Assembly (NCBI GenBank): GCA_017477335.1
Contig: JAFUVY010000009.1
Location: 1 to 51,112, forward strand
Direction: 5' to 3'
Source: Bacteroidales bacterium
GTDB taxonomy: Bacteria; Bacteroidota; Bacteroidia; Bacteroidales; UBA932
DNA length: 51,112 nucleotides
Below the pieces are notes generated by a model. That model made no database searches. It was not told where the DNA came from and saw only the letters and a program-made list of their open reading frames with translations. Below are positions 26,599-33,533 of the stretch, one piece after another. The number at the start of each line of letters is the position of its first letter. Within the stretch, counting starts at the first letter, position 1. Position numbers and translations under genes: made by a program.

Positions 26599-27493
26599 CG
26601 CTTTCTATTTCCTGACGGTAAGTTTCCGTTACAAAACGCACTGCGGAGGGCAGCACGGAAGCATTCTCCTCCGCCGTGGCGGTGTGCTTTGCAAACTTCA
26701 CAAAATCCGACCTTTCAAAGAGTTCTTTCATGTCCTCGTACAGTCCGGCGGGGATGTCGCTTCCGCGGAGTCCGTCAAAAATCTCCGCCGTAGTCATTTC
26801 CATGGCATCTATCCCGTAGCGGGCCGCCATGTATTCGCGTAGCACGTCCGTAACGCCGGAATAGAAGGCCTTCTGGTTTTCCGCCTTCCAGTGCTTATCT
26901 CCGCGGAAGGCCTCCAGCTTGCGCAGGGCCCTGAGGTGGGCGGGCTCGTCCGGGGCGGAATCGGCCTGCTTTTTCCTCCGGCGGAGCCACCTTACAAAGA
27001 AGAATATCCCAAGGCCGATGACAAGGGCTCCCCCGGCCCAGGGTGCCACTTCCGCAAAGGTGTAGGGAACTTTAATCTGGGGCTTGATGTCGGCCGGGAC
27101 GTAGTTTTCCATGTCCACCTGCGGCTCGCGGACATCCAGGGAGGAGGATTTGAAGACCAGGGTGTCCCCGGCTACGATTACCGGGATGTCCGGAAGGTCG
27201 TATTCCCCGCCCCAGTAAGGGATGAGGGTAAGCCAGGCCTTGATGTCGTAGCGGGCGGGCACTTCCTTTTTCCTGGAAACGCGTGTGGAATCCAGCTGCC
27301 AGCCTCCAAGGAACTCGAAGGGGGCCTCGCCTTCCATCTTGATCTCCGGAAGGGCTATGGGGGTTCCCTCCTGAATGTCCTTCAGCACAACGCCGTAACG
27401 GATATGGTCTGCCACAAGGACGGAATCCCGCTTCTGCTGCGGCTCCAGGAAGGTTGTAAGGGCCGACGCTATGAGTAAAACAAGCAATTTCAT
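26588..27493 (-). CDS. Membrane protein of the bat/moxR operon
   Basis: A 301-residue protein with a signal-like N-terminus, a beta-rich periplasmic domain (about 25-150), one membrane helix (about 155-172, GGALVIGLGIFFFVRWLRR) and a cytoplasmic helical domain (about 185-300, HLRALRKLEAFRGDKHW). This layout is typical of the unnamed gene between the DUF58 protein and BatA in Bacteroidota operons; it resembles DUF4381-type proteins. Both ends overlap neighbours (4 bases with DUF58, 11 with batA). It probably belongs to the same membrane complex. Confidence 0.82.
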   Translation of the reverse strand: MKLLVLLIASALTTFLEPQQKRDSVLVADHIRYGVVLKDIQEGTPIALPEIKMEGEAPFEFLGGWQLDSTRVSRKKEVPARYDIKAWLTLIPYWGGEYDLPDIPVIVAGDTLVFKSSSLDVREPQVDMENYVPADIKPQIKVPYTFAEVAPWAGGALVIGLGIFFFVRWLRRRKKQADSAPDEPAHLRALRKLEAFRGDKHWKAENQKAFYSGVTDVLREYMAARYGIDAMEMTTAEIFDGLRGSDIPAGLYEDMKELFERSDFVKFAKHTATAEENASVLPSAVRFVTETYRQEIESDEI

Positions 27494-28371
27494 CTTCTAT
27501 GGAACAATGTCATGAGCGGGCGGACGTAATCCCCGTCAGTAGAAACATCCACGTGATCCACCCTGTGATGCATAAGAAGCCTGTCCGCAGCATCCGTGGA
27601 ACGGAGCATCCAATCGGCATAACGGGTCCTCATCCGGCGGGAGCCGGTGTCAATCCACCTCTGCGCCCCGGTTTCCGCATCCTTCACATGTACAAGACCC
27701 AGGTCCGGGATGCTCTTTTCGGCCGGATCGGTGACGCGGATTACGGAAATATCGTGCCGGGAGGCGGCTACCTTCAGGGCTTCTTCGTAGCGGGGGGAAC
27801 CATCCGCATTGCAATCCAGCATGTCCGACAGCACAAAGGCCGTGCACTTTTTCTTGATGGCTCCGCTCAGAAACCTCAGGGCCTCGCCGATGTCCGTACC
27901 GTCGCTGCCCGGCTGGAGTTCCAGCATTTCACGGATGATATGAAGGAAATGCGTCCTTCCCTTTGCCGGAGGGATAAACTTCTCCACCCTGTCGCTGAAC
28001 AGGATGCAGCCCACCTTGTCATTATTGAGGATGGCGCTGAAGGCAAGGGTGGCGGCTATTTCCGCAATCTGTCCGCGTTTGGTGTTCCCGGAGGTGCCAA
28101 AAAGGCCGGAACGGGAAATGTCCACCAGAAGCATCACGGTAAGCTCACGCTCTTCCTCGAACACCTTCACGTACGGGGAGCTCATCCTTGCAGTGACGTT
28201 CCAGTCCATATTGCGGACGTCGTCCCCCCACTGGTACTCCCTGACCTCGCTGAAGGCCATGCCGCGGCCCTTGAAGGCCGAGTGGTACTCTCCGGCGAAG
28301 ATCTGCCGGCTCAGGGCCTTGGTGCGGATTTCTATCTTCCTTACCTTTTTTATGAGTTCCTCGGGAGTCAT
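27490..28371 (-). CDS. DUF58 domain protein
   Basis: A 293-residue protein of the DUF58 family, a vWA-like fold. The signature GRGMAFSEVREYQWGDDVRN followed by MDWNVTARMSSPYVKVFEEE is clear, and LLVDISRSG is the metal-site-like strand. These proteins are always found beside MoxR ATPases, probably as partners or substrates. Its ATG overlaps the moxR stop by 1 base (TAATG), and its stop overlaps the next gene by 4 bases. Confidence 0.92.
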   Translation of the reverse strand: MTPEELIKKVRKIEIRTKALSRQIFAGEYHSAFKGRGMAFSEVREYQWGDDVRNMDWNVTARMSSPYVKVFEEERELTVMLLVDISRSGLFGTSGNTKRGQIAEIAATLAFSAILNNDKVGCILFSDRVEKFIPPAKGRTHFLHIIREMLELQPGSDGTDIGEALRFLSGAIKKKCTAFVLSDMLDCNADGSPRYEEALKVAASRHDISVIRVTDPAEKSIPDLGLVHVKDAETGAQRWIDTGSRRMRTRYADWMLRSTDAADRLLMHHRVDHVDVSTDGDYVRPLMTLFHRR

Positions 28372-29363
28372 TACGGGACAATAACCGCGTTGATAACTTT
28401 TTCTATAATCTGTTCAGGGGTAACGTTCTCCGCCTCTGCCTCATAGGTGAGTCCTATACGGTGACGGAGCACCTCGTTGCACACGGCACGCACGTCTTCA
28501 GGAATCACGTAACCGCGCCTCTTTATGAAGGCGTAGGCCTTGGAAGCCATGGCGAGTGAGATGCTGGCACGGGGCGAGCCTCCATAGGAAATCATGCTCT
28601 CAAGTTCCTTCAGGCCATATTCGCCGGGAGTACGGGTAGCATTTACGATATCCACGATGTAACGTTCTATCTTCTCGTCCATATAGACTTCACGGACGAT
28701 GCCGCGGGCACGCATGATGTCTTCCGGGGTAACCACGGCGTGTGCAGTGGGGAATTCTCCGCTGTTGTTCATGCGGATAATAAGGCGTTCCTCTTCCTTC
28801 TGGGGGTAGCTTACCACCACCTTCAGCATGAAACGGTCTACCTGGGCCTCGGGAAGAGGGTAGGTTCCTTCCTGCTCAATCGGGTTCTGGGTTGCCATCA
28901 CAAGGAAGGGCTCCGGAAGAGGGAAGGTTTTGTCGCCAATGGTGACCTGATGCTCCTGCATGGCCTCCAGCAGGGCGCTCTGCACCTTTGCCGGGGAACG
29001 GTTTATTTCATCGGCCAGGACAAAGTTGGCAAAGACGGGACCTTTGTGGACTTCGAAGCTCTCGTTCTTCTGGGAATAGATCATGGTGCCGATTACGTCG
29101 GCCGGCAGCAGGTCCGGGGTGAACTGGATGCGGCTGAACTTGGCGTCCACAGCCTTTGAAAGAGTGTTGATAGCCAGGGTCTTGGCAAGTCCCGGGACAC
29201 CTTCCAGGAGAATGTGGCCGCCGGACAGCAGGCCGATGAGAAGATTCTCCACAAGGGCCTTCTGGCCTACAATCACTTTCCCCATCTCCAGGGAAAGCAT
29301 GTCCACAAACTCGCTCTCTTTCTGGATTTTTTCGTTAAGCTCTCTGATGTTTACGCTTTCCAT
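28371..29363 (-). CDS. MoxR-family AAA+ ATPase
   Basis: A 330-residue ATPase of the MoxR branch, thought to act as a chaperone that activates vWA proteins such as BatA and BatB. The Walker A segment GGHILLEGVPGLAKT, Walker B VLADEINRSPAKVQSALLEA and sensor VMATQNPIEQEGTYPLPEAQ are complete. The start is set at ATG 29363 (MESVNIRELN); an upstream in-frame extension to 29489 runs antisense through truA and is not credible. It is the first gene of the aerotolerance operon. Only 20 bases separate its ATG from the divergent truA ATG. No clear promoter was found for this strand. Confidence 0.94.
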   Translation of the reverse strand: MESVNIRELNEKIQKESEFVDMLSLEMGKVIVGQKALVENLLIGLLSGGHILLEGVPGLAKTLAINTLSKAVDAKFSRIQFTPDLLPADVIGTMIYSQKNESFEVHKGPVFANFVLADEINRSPAKVQSALLEAMQEHQVTIGDKTFPLPEPFLVMATQNPIEQEGTYPLPEAQVDRFMLKVVVSYPQKEEERLIIRMNNSGEFPTAHAVVTPEDIMRARGIVREVYMDEKIERYIVDIVNATRTPGEYGLKELESMISYGGSPRASISLAMASKAYAFIKRRGYVIPEDVRAVCNEVLRHRIGLTYEAEAENVTPEQIIEKVINAVIVP

Positions 29364-29380
29364 AATATTTCCTAAATTTG
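29350..29380 (+). promoter_or_regulatory. Putative truA promoter, giving a leaderless transcript
   Basis: TTTA (29350-29353, one change from TTTG), a 19-base spacer and TAAATTTG (29373-29380). The expected start (about 29385) coincides with the truA ATG at 29384-29386, so the mRNA would have essentially no leader. The box overlaps the moxR start region. Confidence 0.5.
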
Positions 29381-29383
29381 CAC

Positions 29384-30160
29384 ATGCGTTATTCTGTATG
29401 CCTGTCCTACGACGGGTCTTCTTTCTACGGCTGGCAGATTCAGCCCGGTGTCCCAACCGTCCAGGAGAGCCTGGAGAGCACCATCTCACGCCTTTTGGGC
29501 CGCCGCATTTCCGTTACCGGAGCCGGCAGGACAGACACCGGAGTGAATGCGTCCGGCTACATCGCCCACTTTGACACCGATTGGCCTCTGCCTTACACGC
29601 AGGAGGATTTTTGCTACAAATTAAATGCCATGTTGCCCCACGGAGTGGCCGTATTGTCGGTTTCACCAGTGGCCGATGATTTCCACGCCCGCTTTGACGC
29701 CAGGCGCAGGGAATACACGTATTTCATCCATCGGCACAAAGACCCTTTTGTGAGGAACTACTCCTGGCAATGCGGCTACCCGGATCTGGACTTTGACGCC
29801 ATGAACGCAGCATGCTCTCACCTTGCCGGCACGCATGACTTCCGCTGCTTCCAGAAGACCGGGACAGACGTCAAGACATCCGTCTGCACCATCTACGACG
29901 CCTTCTGGGCCCCCTACACCCCTTCCTATCTGAATATCTTTTCCGCCCCTCAGGCACCGGAAGGCTACTGGTACTTCAGAATAGCGGCCGACAGATTCCT
30001 GAGGAACATGGTCCGGGCCGTGGTGGGCTCGCTTATAGAAGTCGGAAGGGGGAAACATGACCCGGAGTGGATAGCCCGGCTCATTGAGTCCGGCACCCGT
30101 TCCGACGCCGGCGAATCCGTCCCCGGCCACGCCCTTTTCCTTTCCAAAGTACTCTACTGA
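29384..30160 (+). CDS. truA: tRNA pseudouridine synthase A
   Basis: A 258-residue enzyme making pseudouridine at positions 38-40 of the tRNA anticodon arm. The catalytic Asp lies in GAGRTDTGVNASGYIAHF. YSVCLSYDGSSFYGWQIQPG at the N-terminus and RFLRNMVRAVVGSLIEVGRG near the C-terminus are diagnostic. The start is ATG 29384, in preference to the TTG at 29378, which lies inside the -7 box. Divergent from moxR. Confidence 0.95.
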   Translation: MRYSVCLSYDGSSFYGWQIQPGVPTVQESLESTISRLLGRRISVTGAGRTDTGVNASGYIAHFDTDWPLPYTQEDFCYKLNAMLPHGVAVLSVSPVADDFHARFDARRREYTYFIHRHKDPFVRNYSWQCGYPDLDFDAMNAACSHLAGTHDFRCFQKTGTDVKTSVCTIYDAFWAPYTPSYLNIFSAPQAPEGYWYFRIAADRFLRNMVRAVVGSLIEVGRGKHDPEWIARLIESGTRSDAGESVPGHALFLSKVLY

Positions 30161-30338
30161 AGCTGTCCCTTCCGGACACTTCTGATAGTGAGTTATGAAA
30201 CCGAGTGATCACTTTTTGCTCTGAGAGGCCGATTTTGCACTTCTTGTCCGATTTAAATCCGGGGAGAAGTGCAAAAACCCCATCCTGTGACAAAAAACGT
30301 ACACTCACTTTCCCTGGTCCCTTCATTTATGTGATAGC
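30161..30338. other. Intergenic region with long perfect hairpin after truA
   Basis: The truA-tsf gap is 401 bases. In its first part TTTTGCACTTCT (30233-30244) pairs perfectly with AGAAGTGCAAAA (30265-30276), enclosing the palindrome GATTTAAATC. Around it GTGAGT (30188-30193) can pair with ACTCAC (30302-30307). No T-run follows on the plus strand, while on the minus strand five T follow the hairpin. It may be a terminator acting from the right or a small mobile relic. No coding frame is supported. Confidence 0.45.
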
Positions 30339-30471
30339 TTCGGAAGAGGATGAGACTTCGGACGGCATAGCCGCCCGTGGCTTTGTGAACGGGAGGGGCC
30401 CGCGACCGTCAGGTCGTGGGAGGGATAGGACCGCAGGTCCGTACCGGGCCGAAGTCTTATCCTCTTCCGAA
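30339..30471 (+). repeat. Structured intergenic element, copy 4, downstream of truA
   Basis: Arms 30339-30361 and 30449-30471 form a 23-base inverted repeat with a single G-U pair on the plus strand. Interior on plus: CCCGT/ACGGG hairpin (30374-30378 with 30389-30393), AGGGG, CCCGCGACC/GGTCGTGGG hairpin (30399-30407 with 30412-30420, one G-U), AGGGA, GGACC/GGTCC hairpin (30428-30440). The layout is that of copies 2 and 3, but arms and hairpins share no sequence with them apart from the G-runs and CCC starts. Confidence 0.72.
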
Positions 30472-30503
30472 TGACTCCACAATGGGGTAAGTGCGGTTTC
30501 ATT

Positions 30504-30536
30504 AAAAAAAAGGACTGCCTCAAATTGAGACAGTCC
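30504..30536 (-). terminator. Rho-independent terminator of the rplM-rpsI-rpsB-tsf operon
   Basis: On the minus strand GGACTGTCTC pairs with GAGGCAGTCC (one T-G pair) around a short A/T loop and is followed by eight T. It starts 25 bases after the tsf stop. Confidence 0.92.
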
Positions 30537-30561
30537 CATGTAAGATTGCTTGACTGACTAA

Positions 30562-31554
30562 TTAGTCGGCCAGGGAGAAGCGCTTGAAATCCAGGACTTT
30601 GGCCTCAGGGTCAACGGCCTTGAGAGCCTCGGCGACGGTCTTCTTGTCATCGGAAAGCTGGTATTCCTGCTCCAGGAGGGTATTCTCCTTGAGGAACTTC
30701 TGGATACGGCCCTTCACGATGTTCTCGATCATCTGTGCAGGGAGGGAAGCTGCCTTTTCGGCGCCAACCTTTGCGATGATCTCGCGTGCCTTCTGTGCAA
30801 GTTCTGCGGTGATCCAGCCCTTGGCGGTGTTGGATTCAATGTGATCCTCGGAATCAACATGGGCGGGGTTGATGCCTTCCTTCTTGAGGGCGGCGTCAAC
30901 GGCCTTCTGAACCTGCTCGTCCTTGGTCTTCTGGATAGCGACGGTGCGCTCGGACTCGATAACCTCGGCGGGAACGCTGTTCTCGTCAACTGCAACGGGG
31001 TTCATGGATGCAACCTGCATTGCGATACCGCGTGCAATCTCTGCGGGAACCTCCTTGTTGAAGGAGACGATGGCACCAAGCTTTCCGTTGAAGTGTACGT
31101 ACTCGCTCACGAAGGGAGCCTCAAGGGCGCCGTAGTAAGCCAGGACGTGCTTCTCACCGGTCTTGCCGGCCTGATTGGTGATGTTCTCGTCAAGAGTGTA
31201 ACCGTCAGCTGCCTTTACGGCCTTAAGGGCCTCCAGGTCTGCGGGGAACTCGGCGATTGCTGCATCGGCGATGGAGGCTGCGAGAGTCTTGAAGTCGGGA
31301 GTTGCAGCAACGAAGTCGGTTTCACAACCGAGGCACACGAGGATGGCCCTGCCACCGTTTACACGGCTGAGGACTGCACCCTGGGTGGTCTCGTTATCAC
31401 CCCTCTTTGCAAGGGTTGACTTACCTTTTTCGCGAAGGATTTCAACAGCACGCTTGAAGTCGCCTGCGGCCTCTGTGAGGGCCTTTTTGCAGTCCATCAT
31501 GCCGGCGCTGGTCATGTCGCGAAGTTTTTTGATATCTGCAAGTGAGATAGCCAT
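30562..31554 (-). CDS. tsf: Translation elongation factor Ts
   Basis: A 330-residue guanine-nucleotide exchange factor for EF-Tu. The N-terminal UBA-like part has the EF-Ts signature LRDMTSAGMMDCKKALTEA, followed by LREKGKSTLAKRGDNETTQG and CETDFVAATPDFKTLA. It is longer than the E. coli protein (283 residues), as usual in Bacteroidota, the extra length lying in the C-terminal half. Last gene of the operon, 25 bases after rpsB. Confidence 0.95.
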   Translation of the reverse strand: MAISLADIKKLRDMTSAGMMDCKKALTEAAGDFKRAVEILREKGKSTLAKRGDNETTQGAVLSRVNGGRAILVCLGCETDFVAATPDFKTLAASIADAAIAEFPADLEALKAVKAADGYTLDENITNQAGKTGEKHVLAYYGALEAPFVSEYVHFNGKLGAIVSFNKEVPAEIARGIAMQVASMNPVAVDENSVPAEVIESERTVAIQKTKDEQVQKAVDAALKKEGINPAHVDSEDHIESNTAKGWITAELAQKAREIIAKVGAEKAASLPAQMIENIVKGRIQKFLKENTLLEQEYQLSDDKKTVAEALKAVDPEAKVLDFKRFSLAD

Positions 31555-31579
31555 AGTTTCCTGCTTTTTAAACGGTTAA

Positions 31580-32398
31580 TTACTCAGCCTCGGCGGGAGC
31601 CTCGACTTTTGCGGCTGCGCCGCGACGGGGACGGAGCTTCTTTGCGGGAGCCTCTGCTGCTGCCTCTTCAGCTGCTGCGGGAGCGGCCTCTGCCTCCTTC
31701 TCCTTTTCCAGCTTGCGCTCTTCCAGACCTTCGTTGATAGCCTGGCACATTACATCCATGATGAGTTCGATGGACTTCGTTGCGTCGTCGTTGGCGGGAA
31801 TCACGTAATCAATAGGGGTAGGATCGCAACATGTGTCAACCATAGCGATTACCGGTATGTTCAGACGTACGGCTTCCTTAACGGCGTTAGCCTCTTTCTG
31901 GACATCGATGACGAACAGGGCGCTGGGCAGGCGGGACATGTCGCGGATGGAACCGAGGTTCTTCTCCAGCTTTGCCCTCTGACGCTCTACCTGCAGGCGC
32001 TCACGCTTTGCAAGCTTGTCGAAGGTGCCATCTTCTTTCATCTTGTCGATGGTGTTCATTTTTTTGACGGCCTTGCGGATAGTCGGGAAGTTGGTAAGCA
32101 TACCACCCGGCCAACGCTCGGTCACGGAAGGCATATTGACGGAAGCAGCCTTTTCTGCTACGACGTCCTTTGCCTGTTTTTTGGTGGCAACGAAGAGGAC
32201 CTTGCGGCCGCTGCGGGCCAGTTCCTTGAGGACCTCTGCTGCCTCGTCGATTTTAACGACGGTCTTGTGCAGGTCGATGATGTGGATTCCGTTCCTCTCG
32301 ATGAAGATATACGGAGCCATCTTGGGATTCCACTTGCGGGCAAGGTGTCCGAAGTGAGTACCTGCTTCAAGAAGCTGTTCAAAATTTGTTCTGGACAT
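31580..32398 (-). CDS. rpsB: Ribosomal protein S2
   Basis: A 272-residue small-subunit protein. LLEAGTHFGHLARKWNPKMA, the coiled-coil segment and PIDYVIPANDDATKSIELIM are diagnostic. The last 40 residues are an Ala/Glu/Lys-rich extension (EAAPAAAEEAAAEAPAKK) absent from E. coli S2. A 189-base gap separates it from rpsI, longer than elsewhere in the operon. Confidence 0.96.
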   Translation of the reverse strand: MSRTNFEQLLEAGTHFGHLARKWNPKMAPYIFIERNGIHIIDLHKTVVKIDEAAEVLKELARSGRKVLFVATKKQAKDVVAEKAASVNMPSVTERWPGGMLTNFPTIRKAVKKMNTIDKMKEDGTFDKLAKRERLQVERQRAKLEKNLGSIRDMSRLPSALFVIDVQKEANAVKEAVRLNIPVIAMVDTCCDPTPIDYVIPANDDATKSIELIMDVMCQAINEGLEERKLEKEKEAEAAPAAAEEAAAEAPAKKLRPRRGAAAKVEAPAEAE

Positions 32399-32587
32399 GG
32401 GTTTTTCTTTGTCTTAATAATAACTCTTTCATCAATCCGAAGTAGCGGACCTTGTCCGGTCTCCGGGATTTTTTCGCAGAAGGGCAATCCGTCTTGTAGT
32501 CCGGGACGATTCTCATCGAAGCCCTGGAATCTCAGGATTTGATGATACCCTTTCTGTGCTGACGTAAACCAGTATTGCGAAGCGGGA
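32399..32587 (-). promoter_or_regulatory. Possible structured leader of rpsB
   Basis: The 189-base gap between rpsI and rpsB has no coding frame worth reporting and no TAnnTTTG promoter box. On the minus strand several hairpins are possible, for example GATTC/GAATC, and GACC/GGTC nested in CCGGAG...CTTCGG (about 32437-32466). S2 commonly regulates its own operon through the leader RNA, so a binding site here is plausible but not shown. Confidence 0.35.
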
Positions 32588-32977
32588 TTAACGCTTGCTG
32601 AACTGGAAGCGACGACGTGCGCCAGGCTGACCGGGCTTCTTGCGCTCGACTTCGCGAGCGTCGCGGGTGAGGAAGCCTGCGGCCTTCAGAGTAGCGCGGT
32701 AAGCCTCTTTGTCAACCTCGCAAAGTGCGCGGGCGATTCCGAGACGAACGGCCTCTGCCTGACCTTTGGTACCGCCTCCCACGAGGGTTACCTTAACGTC
32801 AAACTGACCTGCTGCACCAGCGACCTCGAGGGCCTGGTTGGCAATGTACTGAAGAGTTCCCTCTTTGAAGTACTCTTCCATGGGGCGGTCGTTGATCACG
32901 AACTTGCCGTTGCCGGGTGCAACATAAACACGAGCGACAGCTGATTTACGTCTTCCAATGGCGTGTTTCTGTTCCAT
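32588..32977 (-). CDS. rpsI: Ribosomal protein S9
   Basis: A 129-residue small-subunit protein. AIGRRKSAVARVYVAPGNGK at the start, GGGTKGQAEAVRLGIARAL in the middle and the basic tail ending RRFQFSKR are characteristic; the C-terminal Lys-Arg contacts P-site tRNA. Cotranscribed 9 bases after rplM, the usual L13-S9 order. Confidence 0.96.
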   Translation of the reverse strand: MEQKHAIGRRKSAVARVYVAPGNGKFVINDRPMEEYFKEGTLQYIANQALEVAGAAGQFDVKVTLVGGGTKGQAEAVRLGIARALCEVDKEAYRATLKAAGFLTRDAREVERKKPGQPGARRRFQFSKR

Positions 32978-32986
32978 GTGCTCTGT

Positions 32987-33439
32987 TTAAATTTCGTTAA
33001 ACTTGATGGTTTTGGGATTCTGAGCCTGGTGCTTGTGCTCGGGACCTGCATAGATGAACAGGTTGTTGATGAGCTTGTCACCAAGACGATTCTTGGGGAG
33101 CATTCCCCTCACAGACTTACGGATGAGTTCCTCGGGCCTTGAGGCAAGGATCTCCTTGGGAGTGGTGAAGCGCTGTCCGCCCGGATATCCGGTGTAGCGG
33201 GTGTAAACGCGGTCTGTCATCTTCTTGCCGGTGAGACGGATCTTTTCGGCGTTGACGATGATGACGTTGTCACCACAGTCCACGTGCGGGGTGAAGCCGG
33301 GCTTGTTCTTGCCGCGAAGCACCAGGGCGACGCGGGAAGCCAGGCGACCGAGCACGAGATCGGTTGCATCAATGACGAGCCACTCTTTGTTCACAGTTGC
33401 TGCGTTGAGCGAAACTGTCTTGTAGCTAAGTGTGTCCAC
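32987..33439 (-). CDS. rplM: Ribosomal protein L13
   Basis: A 150-residue large-subunit protein that helps start 50S assembly. WLVIDATDLVLGRLASRVAL, NVIIVNAEKIRLTGKK and SVRGMLPKNRLG are diagnostic. First gene of the operon. Its promoter overlaps the terminator of the upstream PUL lipoprotein gene. Confidence 0.96.
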   Translation of the reverse strand: MDTLSYKTVSLNAATVNKEWLVIDATDLVLGRLASRVALVLRGKNKPGFTPHVDCGDNVIIVNAEKIRLTGKKMTDRVYTRYTGYPGGQRFTTPKEILASRPEELIRKSVRGMLPKNRLGDKLINNLFIYAGPEHKHQAQNPKTIKFNEI

Positions 33440-33465
33440 TGTCTTGATTATTAATGGTTTAACAT

Positions 33466-33500
33466 AAAAATTGCGATCCCCCTACAATCAGAGGGACCGC
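33466..33500 (-). terminator. Terminator of the PUL, overlapping the rplM promoter
   Basis: On the minus strand GCGGTCCCTCTG pairs with TAGGGGGATCGC (12 pairs, three G-U) around a 4-base loop, followed by AATTTTTATG. It lies 34 bases past the stop of the Ig-like/LamG lipoprotein gene. The first base of the stem is the last base of the rplM -7 box, so the hairpin also lies at the very start of the rplM transcript. Confidence 0.7.
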
Positions 33501-33531
33501 AAAGGTAGCAATTAATTGGGTAAAATCCAAA
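33500..33531 (-). promoter_or_regulatory. Putative rplM-rpsI-rpsB-tsf promoter
   Basis: On the minus strand TTTG (33528-33531), a 20-base spacer and TACCTTTG (33500-33507), a full match to the Bacteroidota consensus. The -33 box lies only 2 bases beyond the stop codon of the preceding gene. Transcription should start near 33494. Confidence 0.7.
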
Positions 33532-33533
33532 TA

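Noticed and set aside
30161..30561. Small genes in the truA-tsf gap
   Set aside because: The short frames here read through the hairpins and the terminator, have no plausible start context and look random.
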